Assembly: GCA_018001635.1 (NCBI GenBank)
Contig: JAGNHS010000012.1
Coordinates: 1 to 61,184, forward strand
Length of the DNA stretch: 61,184 nt
Direction of reading: 5' to 3'
Source: Pseudomonadota bacterium
GTDB taxonomy: Bacteria > Bdellovibrionota > UBA2428
A model generated the notes under the pieces. It was not told the origin of the DNA, ran no database searches, and saw only the letters and a list, made by a program, of their open reading frames with translations. The translations under genes and the position numbers were made by a program. Shown in pieces: positions 26,146 through 35,522 of this stretch (positions are counted from its first letter, which is position 1; each line of letters begins with the position of its first letter).

Positions 26146-27588
26146 CTAATCGTTAACTTTGATTTTCTTACCTGCTTGAAGTTCAGCAGGTGAATTCAAA
26201 TTATTAATCTTAAGCAATTGGCTCACTGATGTGTGATATTTCCTAGAAATACTCGACAAGGTTTCGCCCCGCTTTACTATGTGATGTGAAGGACTCTGAG
26301 GCGAATCTTCACTAAAGCTTTGGGGTTCTCTTCGAGTGCTCGCTGTTTCTCTTCTTTTCTTTTTGCGACCCTTGGAGGCCACGCTTCTCTCTTCGCTTCC
26401 ATAGGAAGGAATTGGAACTCGAATTTCTTGGCCGATTCGGAGCGATTTTGGATTACGAATATCATTCAGTTCCATAATGGTTTGAATTTGAGTCTTAAAA
26501 CGGCGAGATATCGATCCAAGATTCTCACCACGTTCAATGTGATGAACAATAAAGTGAGAGCTCTTGCGAGCTTTGAGTTTGTCTAAATTGGCCTCAATAA
26601 GAGCCTTTTTATTTAATGGAACGTGAATGAGGTAAGCTTCGTTTCGATCCGGTGGAGTGATACCAATTCTGAGTTCAGAGTTGAGAAGTTTAATGAGTTC
26701 AACGTCTGAATCACTTTGTTCGGCTATAGAACGTAAATCAACACCAGGAGGAACTTCTACACTTTCCCACTCGAGGGGTTGTTCATAGACAATATCTTTA
26801 AATCCATATTTTTCAGGATTTTTAGAAATTAATGCAGCTGCAATCATTTTAGGAACGTAGTTGCTTGTTTCTTTACGGAAAGTTCCTTTAGAGCGAGCAA
26901 GTTCCCAAAAGTCTCTAGTTTGTTCGCGTCTTACGGCATTTAGAACTCGGCCTTCGCCGGCATTATAAGAAGCAGCAGCTAGATACCAAGAGCCAAAAAT
27001 CATATGGAGTTCTTTTAAATATTGAGCAGCAGCTCGGGTCGATTTTACAATATCGCGTCGTTCGTCGATCCAGTAATCGACTTTCAAACCATAGCGTTGG
27101 CCAGTGCCTTTCATGAATTGCCACATTCCTACAGCTTTAGCTCGGCTATAGGCCTTGGGATTGAATCCACTCTCAATCATAGAAAGATAAATTAGATCTT
27201 CTGGAAGACCTTCTTCATTTAGAGTTTTTTTAATGAGTGGAATGTATCTAGTAGAACGCGCTAAATATCTTTCAAAGGTGCCGCGACCTTTGTGGTTTTC
27301 AGTGAAGTAACGAATCCAGACATCAACAAATTCGTTGTAAACTAAAGGAAAAGTGCTTCGCGATAGTTTGTCGGCTTCAATTTCCTCAGCGTTTCGCGGA
27401 CGAGAGCTAGAAACCTCTAAATCATCGGGTGTGCCTTCAATAACTTCAGCGTCTTCATCCCTATCAGGATCGATTTCACCATCAATGTTTTTAGTTAGCT
27501 TTCCATTGTGAGCACAGCTCGCAATTAGAAGAGCTATTAAAAACGAATATTTATGCGTCTTTTTCAAGGCTGCCAACGACATCGCCAT
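26146..27588 (-). CDS. mltD: MltD-type membrane-bound lytic murein transglycosylase with LysM repeats
   Basis: A 480-residue lipoprotein that cleaves peptidoglycan glycan strands. A signal with lipobox-like LIASC places it in the envelope. The SLT domain (about 125-260) contains the catalytic glutamate in SMIESGFNPKAYS, GMWQFM and AASYNAGEGRV, all standard for family 1 transglycosylases. A domain typical of MltD follows, then two LysM modules at about 345-390 (VHHIERGENLGSISRRF) and 430-478 (HHIVKRGETLSSISRKYHTS), joined by a basic linker (GRKKKRRE). The start overlaps the upstream 76-residue ORF by 38 bases; a later TTG before KKTHKYS would nearly remove the overlap. Confidence 0.92.
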   Translation of the reverse strand: MAMSLAALKKTHKYSFLIALLIASCAHNGKLTKNIDGEIDPDRDEDAEVIEGTPDDLEVSSSRPRNAEEIEADKLSRSTFPLVYNEFVDVWIRYFTENHKGRGTFERYLARSTRYIPLIKKTLNEEGLPEDLIYLSMIESGFNPKAYSRAKAVGMWQFMKGTGQRYGLKVDYWIDERRDIVKSTRAAAQYLKELHMIFGSWYLAAASYNAGEGRVLNAVRREQTRDFWELARSKGTFRKETSNYVPKMIAAALISKNPEKYGFKDIVYEQPLEWESVEVPPGVDLRSIAEQSDSDVELIKLLNSELRIGITPPDRNEAYLIHVPLNKKALIEANLDKLKARKSSHFIVHHIERGENLGSISRRFKTQIQTIMELNDIRNPKSLRIGQEIRVPIPSYGSEERSVASKGRKKKRRETASTRREPQSFSEDSPQSPSHHIVKRGETLSSISRKYHTSVSQLLKINNLNSPAELQAGKKIKVND

Positions 27589-27781
27589 CTCGCATAATAA
27601 TAGACCAGTTTAGCTCTTCAAGATAGAGACCCATAATCTTTCGGATATCATCTTCGGATAGATTTTTAATATCCAGATCTAAAGCTTCAATGTGTCTTCC
27701 GAGTTCTCTTTGTACTTTTTCTCGGCTCAGCCCACTGAGTTCTATAAACAAGTTATAGATGTCCTCAATTTTCTCCCCCAT
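27551..27781 (-). CDS. Small acidic cytoplasmic protein of unknown function (76 aa)
   Basis: Not recognised. It has no signal peptide, is acidic and helix-rich (EDIYNLFIELSGLSREKVQ, then DDIRKIMGLYLEEL), and overlaps the start of the MltD-like gene by 38 bases on the same strand. The overlap implies translational coupling. It may be a small regulator or adaptor for the murein hydrolase gene, but that is inference from position only. The 257 bases upstream contain no other gene and separate it from the divergent oxygenase gene. Confidence 0.6.
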   Translation of the reverse strand: MGEKIEDIYNLFIELSGLSREKVQRELGRHIEALDLDIKNLSEDDIRKIMGLYLEELNWSIIMRDGDVVGSLEKDA

Positions 27782-28038
27782 TTGAAATTCCCCCCTACGT
27801 GTCTATTTGATTAGACACGTTCCCCAGCGAATAAGGCTAACAAATAAATTGACCCTCAACTAGACGCAGCGGGTAATCCCTCACTGAATTCAAATAATCA
27901 ATAACTTATTCCTGAAGTGTGGACGATTCAGTGTGCTTTTTTGGATCCTAAACTTAGAATCGCAAATCAATGTGCCTTTAGATTGATTTAAGCCATTGGC
28001 ATGGGCTTTGCATTTCTAATTTTCCATGGAGGTTCACC

Positions 28039-29076
28039 GTGGAAGAACTCGGACATGAACATCGAATGGAATTAACAAATTCTGAATCGCAAAAGCTTGG
28101 AGAAGCACTTTCTCAAATTCAGTATGATCCCAATGGAGGGGCTCGATATCTTGCAGATCTTAGGCAGAATGCCTTGATGTCTCTTCCGAAGAGATTGATA
28201 GAGCTTTTAGATCAACAAAGATCCTCAATTCATCCACGCCCTTATTTCATTATTGAGAATCTTCCCCTAGATAAAGATATCTATCAGGTTCCTCATCCTT
28301 CTCAGTATGAGATTAATGCTAAATCGGGAAGTATTAGTGAAAATGTTATTATGGCGATGGCCTCTTTGGTGGGCGAACCCTATTCTATTTCCTTTGAGGG
28401 AAGTGAAATAGTTAATAATCTTATTCCGACTCAAGAATCGCGAAGAGATTTTACTGGTATCGGTTCCGAAGTAGAACTCGATTTTCATATCGAAAATGCG
28501 GCTTTGAAATGCTTAGAGACTCCTAATTATTCTCCTTTAGGCCTACTTCTCACGGGGGTTAAATATGCACCTCAAGGACCTCTGACAAGAATTGCCGACG
28601 CACGTCTGGCTTTGAAAAAATTGAGTGATATAGAAATTCAACTCTTAAGATCTCCATTATTCCGCATTAAAGTTCCCTATCGTTGGAGAAACTTTTTAGG
28701 TCCCGAACAAGAGATGACAGATTGGATTTCGGTATTACGAAATGGAGATAGCTATCCAGATGTTGCGGTGGCTTTTTATAAGGATATGGTGGAATGCCGA
28801 AGTGAATTAGCGCAAAAGGCACTGAGTTCTTTTTATAATGCGCTCAGAGAAGTTTCTATTTCACTTGAGATAAAGCCGGGCACACTTGTTTACATTGACA
28901 ATAGATTTGCCCTTCATTCTAGAGATCATTTTACTGCGCTCTTTGATGAAAGAGGAATATCAAATCGATGGATCCAAAGAGTGTTTGTGGCCCCTAATCT
29001 TTGGAACTATCGAAGTTTAGAGCAAGTTCGTGACCGAGTCTTTCGTCCTATACGATTGAAGGAGTCTGCAGCATGA
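28039..29076 (+). CDS. TauD/clavaminate synthase-like Fe(II)/2-oxoglutarate oxygenase
   Basis: A 345-residue cytoplasmic oxygenase. The double-stranded beta-helix iron ligands are His150 and Glu152 in DFHIENA and His293 in ALHSRDHF, the HxE...H pattern of clavaminate synthase, asparagine oxygenase and arginine oxygenase relatives, which hydroxylate free amino acids or small metabolites. A later arginine in RWIQRVF is well placed to bind 2-oxoglutarate. The start is GTG behind ATGGAGG. The next gene, an AEC-family transporter, overlaps by four bases, suggesting that the oxygenase product is exported or the substrate taken up by it. The substrate cannot be deduced. Confidence 0.85.
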   Translation: MEELGHEHRMELTNSESQKLGEALSQIQYDPNGGARYLADLRQNALMSLPKRLIELLDQQRSSIHPRPYFIIENLPLDKDIYQVPHPSQYEINAKSGSISENVIMAMASLVGEPYSISFEGSEIVNNLIPTQESRRDFTGIGSEVELDFHIENAALKCLETPNYSPLGLLLTGVKYAPQGPLTRIADARLALKKLSDIEIQLLRSPLFRIKVPYRWRNFLGPEQEMTDWISVLRNGDSYPDVAVAFYKDMVECRSELAQKALSSFYNALREVSISLEIKPGTLVYIDNRFALHSRDHFTALFDERGISNRWIQRVFVAPNLWNYRSLEQVRDRVFRPIRLKESAA

Positions 29077-29993
29077 AACAAGTATTGATGAGTATACTTC
29101 CAATATTTTTAACGATTGCCATAGGTCGTTTGATTAAAATGAAATACATTCAGTCGGAAGATTTTTGGAAGTACGCAGAGAAAATTACTTACTATTTCTT
29201 TTTCCCATGTTTGTTAGTTTTAAAAATTTCTGAAGCCAAATTAGAAACGGGTGATTTGTTGTTACCAGTATATGCAACAATCATGGCCACTTTGTTGGTG
29301 GCCTTAGCAACCTTTATTTTGAAAGGTATTCTTAAACCTAGTGATTCGGTTTTTACTTCTATTTTCCAGGGGAGCACTCGCTACAATTCTTATGTTTTTA
29401 TAGCTATGTCGGATGCTCTTTTTGGTACAAAGGGGGCCGCCATCACGGGAACTTTTATTGCTTATATGATTGTGGTTACCAATATAATGAGCGTGATTGT
29501 TTTAAATATCTATGGAAATCAAGATAAAAAATCATATGTTTCTTTACTCAAGTCACTCGTAAAAAATCCTCTGATTTGTTTTAGTTTTTTGGGAATTATT
29601 CTTGGGCGATTAGGAATTCATTTTACCGGGGCTTCGCATGATTTTTTAAGTAGTTTTGCACATGCAGCTTCCCCAATTAGTTTGCTCGCAGTAGGGGCTG
29701 GTCTGAAGTTTTATCTTTCCAAGGAGCAATATTTAGCCACATTTAGCTCCATAGCCTTGAAGTTGGTGGGTTTGCCATTGGCTACGATTTTTTTCCTAAA
29801 GTATTTTGGAGTTGAGGGTCTCTATGCGTACGTTGCACTACTTTATTCTTGTGTACCAACGGCTGGTAATTCCTACATATTGGCACGGCAAATGGGGGGC
29901 GACAGTTTAAGTATTGCCTCAATTATATCTTTATCGACTTTAGTAGCGGCATTAACAGCTACGATTTTTCTAGGAAGCTTTATTCAGGTTTGA
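29073..29993 (+). CDS. AEC-family (auxin efflux carrier-like) permease
   Basis: A 306-residue polytopic membrane protein with about ten hydrophobic segments, beginning MKQVLMSILPIFLTIAIGR, a typical AEC family N-terminus. A half-repeat break near residue 150 and the polar TAGNSYILARQMGGD motif in the last third are characteristic of AEC transporters that carry malate, malonate or other small anions. It is translationally coupled (ATGA overlap) to the 2OG oxygenase gene, so the pair likely handles one metabolite. Its 3-prime end overlaps the convergent PhoX-like gene by ten bases. Confidence 0.9.
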   Translation: MKQVLMSILPIFLTIAIGRLIKMKYIQSEDFWKYAEKITYYFFFPCLLVLKISEAKLETGDLLLPVYATIMATLLVALATFILKGILKPSDSVFTSIFQGSTRYNSYVFIAMSDALFGTKGAAITGTFIAYMIVVTNIMSVIVLNIYGNQDKKSYVSLLKSLVKNPLICFSFLGIILGRLGIHFTGASHDFLSSFAHAASPISLLAVGAGLKFYLSKEQYLATFSSIALKLVGLPLATIFFLKYFGVEGLYAYVALLYSCVPTAGNSYILARQMGGDSLSIASIISLSTLVAALTATIFLGSFIQV

Positions 29994-31532
29994 AGGAGTT
30001 CCTGGAATCGAGGGCCACTTATAGTAACGACACTTGAGAGAGCCTTCTCATTTCCGCCTTTAGGCCAATGACTCGTAATTTTTTCAGTATTGGAAGCTAT
30101 TCCAGGATGTTGCACAGATAAAAATAGGCAGGAGTGATCGGGAGCAAAACAAGGGCCGGTGAGTTCAGCGTCTGGGGGAGCGTAGGCCATAAGTTCGGCT
30201 TGCCCCGCATTGGGGCCACTGAGTGGAATATAGTAAAGACCATTTCTTGGGAACTTTTTAAATTCACCTACGCCTAATTTGTTTTCTGAAATATCATTTG
30301 TCATCCACAAGTTTCCTTTACGATCAAAACAAAGATTATCTGGGCAGGCAAAAGTCGAATCGGCTCCACCAGAAACAAAGGTCTCTGCTTCGAATTCTAA
30401 GCTTGCGGCGTCGGAATTTTTTTCTTTGATTTTGAGAATGGCTCCAAATGGGCGAGCTTTATCAAAGTTATTTGTGAGTGAAATATATACGTCTTGAGTT
30501 TCAGGATGCACTTCAATGTCTTCTGGTCGGTCTTGAGGTGTGGCGCCTAAGAGTAGCGCAGCTTTTCTTGTTTGAATTAAAAGATCAATTTGCGAGCTAA
30601 ATGATTTTTGAAGCTGCGGCTGTTTGTTTATATCGAGAGAAAGCCATTTTCCATGGACGGTGTCGGCTACAAACAATTCGCCGTCCTCTAACGAGTCTTT
30701 TTTATTGGAAATAAATTTGTAAATAAATTGATCGTTCGAATCATCGCCCATGTAGACTACAGGCATTCCATTTTTAGCTCGTGTGACAGTAGCTCCTTCG
30801 TGGCAAAATCGACCGAGGCTCGTGTGTTTTTGGGCCTGCCCAGTGAGGGGGTTGATTTCAACCACCCACCCATAATGTTCTGAGGGATAGGGACTCATGA
30901 GTTCCCAGCTGTATTGAGAAGTCTTGTTACTAAAATCATAAGCCGTGTAGAAAGCATGAAAGTTTTCTTCACAGGTTAAAAAGGTGCCCCATGGAGTTTT
31001 TCCTCCTGCACAATTGGCTAGAGTTCCAATGGCGGAATTTTTGTTTTTAATTTTAATGTTATTGGAAAATGGAATTTCAGTTGTTCCGTCAATTCTTCTG
31101 TTGAGGGGATGCTCTTTGATGGGAGTCCACGAGTTATCTAATCCTTTTTGGCAAACAATGAGAGATACTCCAACCTGCTTTTGCTGTTCAAAAGCGGGGT
31201 ATCCTTGAAGAGGGCTTTCGTGATTGAAAAGAAAAATGCTTTGGGTTTCTGATATTTTTTGGTGGGCAATAAAGTCGTTGTCGCTACCAAAGTTGAGATT
31301 ATTCCCAAAAGAATCTCCCTGGCTTAGAAACAATTTATATTCTAATCCATTCGTTAAAATTAAATCGTCCTTTAATTGGGATTCATTTAGTAATGAAAGC
31401 GGATTTTTTTTTTGAACACCCAAGAAGAGACCAAAGCAGTGAATAAATTCCTGCGCTACTCGTGAGAGTCACTGCAAGAGAGCTTTGTCCCATAAATTTT
31501 AAGAATTCTCGTCGATTAATATTTTTAGACAT
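29984..31532 (-). CDS. PhoX-family (DUF839) exported protein with Tat-lipoprotein signal, split by a frameshift in an A10 run
   Basis: The main body (29984-31423, 479 residues) is a PhoX/DUF839 protein: NCAGGKTPWGTFLTCEEN, FCHEGATVTRAKNG and YMGDDSNDQFIYKF are family hallmarks of Ca/Fe-dependent alkaline phosphatase-like beta-propellers. The body lacks a sensible start (TTG without a ribosome-binding site). In another frame an ATG at 31532 encodes 40-odd residues with a Tat motif (NRREFLKFMG), a hydrophobic stretch and a lipobox (LLGC). That frame meets the body in ten consecutive A on the coding strand (T10 at 31404-31413). Removing one A fuses the two into a complete exported PhoX. So it is a real gene with a sequencing error, a phase-variable gene, or one expressed by slippage. 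It starts six bases after the TIGR03790-type gene. Confidence 0.85.
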
Positions 31533-31538
31533 TTCTAA

Positions 31539-33422
31539 TCAATTTTTTACTACGAAATTTACAGAATGAGTAGCGATGTTATTCGAGGGATCGTAAACTT
31601 TTATGGTTAATGTATGTGCTCCATCGTTAATGTCAGGGCAATATATGTAGGTGTTTAAAACTCCCGATTCGTTGTAATCCCATAAATCTGAATCAATATA
31701 AAATTCAACTTTTGAAATTTTCAGTGAATTATCACTAGCTATGACAGAAATAGGACCAAAGTAGTCAGAGATTTCTTCATTTTCTTCTAAACTAACAGAA
31801 GTGATCTCGGGTGCCTCTAAATCTAAGAGTTCGGCAACTCTAAAATATGAACTTTTTGAATTCGCTAATTCAATAGTCATCATTTGTTGCTTCGTTAACA
31901 CTATATTATTTCCAATTTGCGACCATGGACCTTGGGGTTTAAGAGATTCAAAAATTCCATAAAGTGTGCTCGTTTTGAGTGCCGTTGTTTTAATTTTTGG
32001 AGTCAAATCTTCAAGAGTAATTTTAGAGCCAAAGGGTTTGGCAAGCGGTTCTCCAATAAAGAGACCCTGCATGGGTACCTTGACGGATTTCCAATAAGCT
32101 TCAACGAGCGTGTCTCCAGAAAAATAGGACTCAAGAAATAAACTTGTTTTAGGAAATTTTTGTGAATATGCGCAAGGTTCAGTTACGGTTCCATAGCTTG
32201 CAGTAAGTCCAGCCTCTAACCATCTCAGGGCACTCATTTGACTGTTGGGGCCGGTGATTATTCCGGAATATGAAGTTAAGGTGTCGGCAATGGCTCCAGG
32301 CAAATAATGGTTCGAGCTTATTTGTGGCACTGTGGTGAGTCCTGTTTGATAAAGTAAAATGTCCTCAACATTTTGCAAATAATTTGATGAATTCGATGTG
32401 GAGTTATCTATAAAATATGAGCGCAATCCATTGGTAAAATTCCAAAGATTTGATGATGTTAGAAAATCACTGAAGCGAGGATTACTTCTAGTGGAGTCAC
32501 TGGTTCTGATTGTGTAAATATCACCCGTAGGAAAACTGTCGTCGGCACTTATTCCTCGATCAATGAGGGCCTTAACTTCTTCGACGCTTTGACCTGCCAA
32601 CATCATTGTGGGGCGAATATTGTAATTTTGAAAAGGATTTTTGGCATTAACGGGGTAATTAATTGCGGATCTAATTCCGCAACCAATACTGTCATACGCC
32701 AAATTAAGTCCGATTGCAGATGTTATCGAATTCTCTCCGGGGACTCGCCAAGGAGTCGTCCAGCTTATCACGAGGGCTTGAACGCTTGAGGGCATCTGAT
32801 TTGAAATTTGAGTTTGAAGATTGATTAAATCGCCGCTTGAAATATCGGGATCACCCAATGAGCTGCTAAGTGCAATTCTCAAAATATTTGATTCAGGAAT
32901 ATTTCGTTTAAGTTGGTAATAATTGGCCACTTCAACGGATTGAGGGTCTTGTGTGTTTACAAGAAGGCCTATCTGATTAGAAGTTAAACCTTTGATTGGA
33001 ACTTCAAAAGTTATATTTTTATTTGCAGAATCTTTTGAATAAAGTTTTTTATATTCATTTTCATTTGAAAAAAACTGTAATTTTGCGACATGGCTTTTAA
33101 TCTTCTCAGAGCCCAGATCTATTTCAACGTGGTAATTGGCAGCATCGTTGCTTGTTGTAGAGTTTAGGATAAAGGTTGGATTTGTAGCTCCTTGTATAAG
33201 CGATCCATATTTAAACCATTGAAATTTAAGTTTATCACTTCCGTTAACTTCCACTTTAAAATAAGCGCTTTCGCCCAATGAAATCGCGGTGCTTGTAGGC
33301 TGGGTGACAATAAAAAATTCATTCGAACTAATGGTTGAATTCGAAGGAATGATTCCACACGCACTAATGCCTAAATAAATTCCGCAAATAATTAAAGAAT
33401 AGAAGCCTCTAAAAACTCTCAA
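31539..33422 (-). CDS. TIGR03790-type lipoprotein with N-terminal Ig-like domain
   Basis: A 627-residue lipoprotein with lipobox-like GISAC. Residues about 35-115 form an immunoglobulin-like domain (FFIVTQPTSTAISLGESAYF, then FQWFKYGSLIQGATNPTF). The central part resembles TIGR03790, an exported family of unknown activity: VANYYQLKRNIPESNILRI, SSVQALVISWTTPWRVP, GRP-like MMLAGQSVEEVKALIDRG and the C-terminal YWKSVKVPMQGLFIGEPLAKPFG, which occurs in many such proteins. A final Ig/cadherin-like domain (EITSVSLEE, then DGAHTLTIKVYD) closes the protein. It forms a probable operon with the PhoX-like gene, so both may act on the surface or on secreted substrates. Confidence 0.75.
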   Translation of the reverse strand: MRVFRGFYSLIICGIYLGISACGIIPSNSTISSNEFFIVTQPTSTAISLGESAYFKVEVNGSDKLKFQWFKYGSLIQGATNPTFILNSTTSNDAANYHVEIDLGSEKIKSHVAKLQFFSNENEYKKLYSKDSANKNITFEVPIKGLTSNQIGLLVNTQDPQSVEVANYYQLKRNIPESNILRIALSSSLGDPDISSGDLINLQTQISNQMPSSVQALVISWTTPWRVPGENSITSAIGLNLAYDSIGCGIRSAINYPVNAKNPFQNYNIRPTMMLAGQSVEEVKALIDRGISADDSFPTGDIYTIRTSDSTRSNPRFSDFLTSSNLWNFTNGLRSYFIDNSTSNSSNYLQNVEDILLYQTGLTTVPQISSNHYLPGAIADTLTSYSGIITGPNSQMSALRWLEAGLTASYGTVTEPCAYSQKFPKTSLFLESYFSGDTLVEAYWKSVKVPMQGLFIGEPLAKPFGSKITLEDLTPKIKTTALKTSTLYGIFESLKPQGPWSQIGNNIVLTKQQMMTIELANSKSSYFRVAELLDLEAPEITSVSLEENEEISDYFGPISVIASDNSLKISKVEFYIDSDLWDYNESGVLNTYIYCPDINDGAHTLTIKVYDPSNNIATHSVNFVVKN

Positions 33423-33499
33423 TCTATTTATTATATCAATGACTAAGGTGTGTTTTGATTAAACTAATATTAAGAAACTATTAATGTTTAATTATAAAT

Positions 33500-34981
33500 T
33501 TACGGTCCATCCATCATGTTCTCGGGGCCGTAATTGCCCATAGAATATGAAGAACTGATGTAGTCTGTGAAGCGCGTGAGGTGGCCGAGCCAAGTTACTT
33601 TTATGGCTTTTGTGGGGCCACTTCTTTGCTTGGCTACAATAATTTCAGCTTCGGCGGGAGCGCGCGAGTCAGTTTCGGGGCCTTGTTCTCTATGAATAAA
33701 TAAAACGACATCGGCATCAGCTTCAATCGCGCCTGAGTCTCTCAAGTCTGAGAGTTGTGGTTTTTTAGATTCGTTGGGGCGTTTGGCGCCTTCACGATTG
33801 AGCTGACTGAGCGAGAGCACGGGAACTTTGAGATCCTTTGCAATCGCTTTGAGTCCCCCTGTAATAGCGGCCACTTCAAGTGAGCGGCTTTCTTGGAAGC
33901 CCCCTGATTTCATAATTTGAATATAATCGACAACTATCAAACCCAGTTCGAGCCCTTTGCCTTCCATGTGAAGAGTTGCCAAAAGTCTGCGGGCAGTGGC
34001 GAGAATGTCGTAAGGCGAAAGAACAGATCTATCGTCTATATAAAGTGGAGCTTCTCTACAGGCGTCTGCGGCATAGTAGAGTTCTTGAAAGTCTTCTGGA
34101 GATAATTGTCCGGTTCTTAGTTTGTTGGCATCAACATGCGAAGCAAAGGAAAGCATTCTTTCCACCAACTCTTCGCGAGTCATTTCTAGTGAGAAAAATA
34201 AAACCGCTTTATTTTGTTGGCAGGCCACGTGGTGAATCACGTTTAGAGCTAAAGATGTTTTTCCCATACCAGGACGAGCCGCAAGAACTAATAACTGACC
34301 GGGTCGCAAACCATTCAAACATTCATCAACATCTTTGAGTCCGGTCATGATGCTGCGCTGATGAGCGCCGCCAAGATCGGTGCGTTTCTCAAATTCACCG
34401 ATAACATCGCCTAAGAGATCACCAAGTTTAACAATTTTCTTTTCTTTTTTAACTTGTGTCGCAGAGAAAATGTTTTTTTCTATTTCAGCCGCAATATCTT
34501 TAGTCTCTCCTGCACGAATGGCGAGTGAGCGACATTGTTCTCCAGCTTCGATAAGTTTTCTTCTCCACGATAAATCAGAAACGCTTTTGGCGTATTCAAT
34601 GGCGTGAAGTGACGTGGAAGGTGTGCTGGCAAGATCGGTGAGGTATTCAATTCCACCAATGCTTTTTAATTTGCCATGATCTCTGAGCCAGCTCGCTACA
34701 GTGTTTAATTCTACTGGAGTGTTATGAAAGTGAAGTTGAGTGAAGGCTTCGTAAACATTTTGATGAGCGGGAAGAAAAAAATCTTCTTTTTTTACAAGAT
34801 CGTGGATCTCAAGAAATTGTTCACTGGAAAGAAGAATTCCTCCGAGTAGAGCTCTTTCAATTTCTAAATCGTGCGGTTTTTCGCCGGGAGAAAAGGCGGT
34901 GGCAACTTCATTTCGACTTTTCCATTTTTTTCCGCCACCACTCGAGGAAGACGGCGAATTAACGTCGATTTCTAAGGCCAT
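33500..34981 (-). CDS. dnaB: Replicative DNA helicase DnaB
   Basis: A 493-residue hexameric 5-to-3 helicase. The N-terminal domain (PHDLEIERALLGGILLSSEQ) and the RecA-like C-domain are complete: Walker A in LAARPGMGKTSLALN, Walker B in LIVVDYIQIM, LSLQLNREGAKRP (sensor/DNA loop) and DSGAIEADADVVLFIHRE. The first ~30 residues are a Ser/Gly-rich extension. No intein is present. It follows rplI on the same strand after 74 bases, the common rpsF-rplI-dnaB arrangement. Confidence 0.98.
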   Translation of the reverse strand: MALEIDVNSPSSSSGGGKKWKSRNEVATAFSPGEKPHDLEIERALLGGILLSSEQFLEIHDLVKKEDFFLPAHQNVYEAFTQLHFHNTPVELNTVASWLRDHGKLKSIGGIEYLTDLASTPSTSLHAIEYAKSVSDLSWRRKLIEAGEQCRSLAIRAGETKDIAAEIEKNIFSATQVKKEKKIVKLGDLLGDVIGEFEKRTDLGGAHQRSIMTGLKDVDECLNGLRPGQLLVLAARPGMGKTSLALNVIHHVACQQNKAVLFFSLEMTREELVERMLSFASHVDANKLRTGQLSPEDFQELYYAADACREAPLYIDDRSVLSPYDILATARRLLATLHMEGKGLELGLIVVDYIQIMKSGGFQESRSLEVAAITGGLKAIAKDLKVPVLSLSQLNREGAKRPNESKKPQLSDLRDSGAIEADADVVLFIHREQGPETDSRAPAEAEIIVAKQRSGPTKAIKVTWLGHLTRFTDYISSSYSMGNYGPENMMDGP

Positions 34982-35055
34982 TGTAGATTCTTAATACAAA
35001 AAAATCGGGCCTATCAATTGATCAATGAAATTCAAAATGAAAAACAAAAGGCGCG

Positions 35056-35520
35056 TTATTCTTTAGGTTTAACAGGCGCGTCAGAAACCACGATCAAAGG
35101 CACGTTGGTTTTAAGGCCACCGACCAATTTGACGAGAATTTGATATTCGCCAGTTAATTTAATTTGTTGACCCAATACGATCATTCTGCGGTCAACATGA
35201 GCACCTAAACTAATAAGTTCTTTTTCGATTTCTTTAGAAGTGATTGAACCGAAAAGTTTTCCGTCGTCTCCGACTTTTTTCTTAATAGTGACTTTTAAGC
35301 TCTTTAGAGTTTCTAAAAGCTTTTTAGACTTTTCGCGTTCTTTTTCTTTTTTGCTTTCAAGTTCTTTTTGTTTGTCAGCAATCAATCGAAGATTTCCAGG
35401 AGTTGCAGAGATTGCAACTTTTTGTGGGATTAAAAAATTACGAGCATAACCAGGCTTAACGTTGATCACTTCACCAGCTTCGCCAAGGTTCATGTAAGAT
35501 TCTTGCAAAATAACTTTCAT
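35056..35520 (-). CDS. rplI: Large ribosomal subunit protein bL9
   Basis: A 154-residue L9 with the N-terminal RNA-binding domain signature (VILQESYMNLGEAGEVINVK, then PGYARNFLIPQKVA), the long charged linker helix (QKELESKKEKEREKSKKL) and a C-terminal domain (VGDDGKLFGSITSKEIEKEL). It starts two bases after the rpsF stop, so it is coupled to rpsF. A rpsR gene usually found between them in many bacteria is absent. Confidence 0.97.
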   Translation of the reverse strand: MKVILQESYMNLGEAGEVINVKPGYARNFLIPQKVAISATPGNLRLIADKQKELESKKEKEREKSKKLLETLKSLKVTIKKKVGDDGKLFGSITSKEIEKELISLGAHVDRRMIVLGQQIKLTGEYQILVKLVGGLKTNVPLIVVSDAPVKPKE

Positions 35521-35522
35521 GA

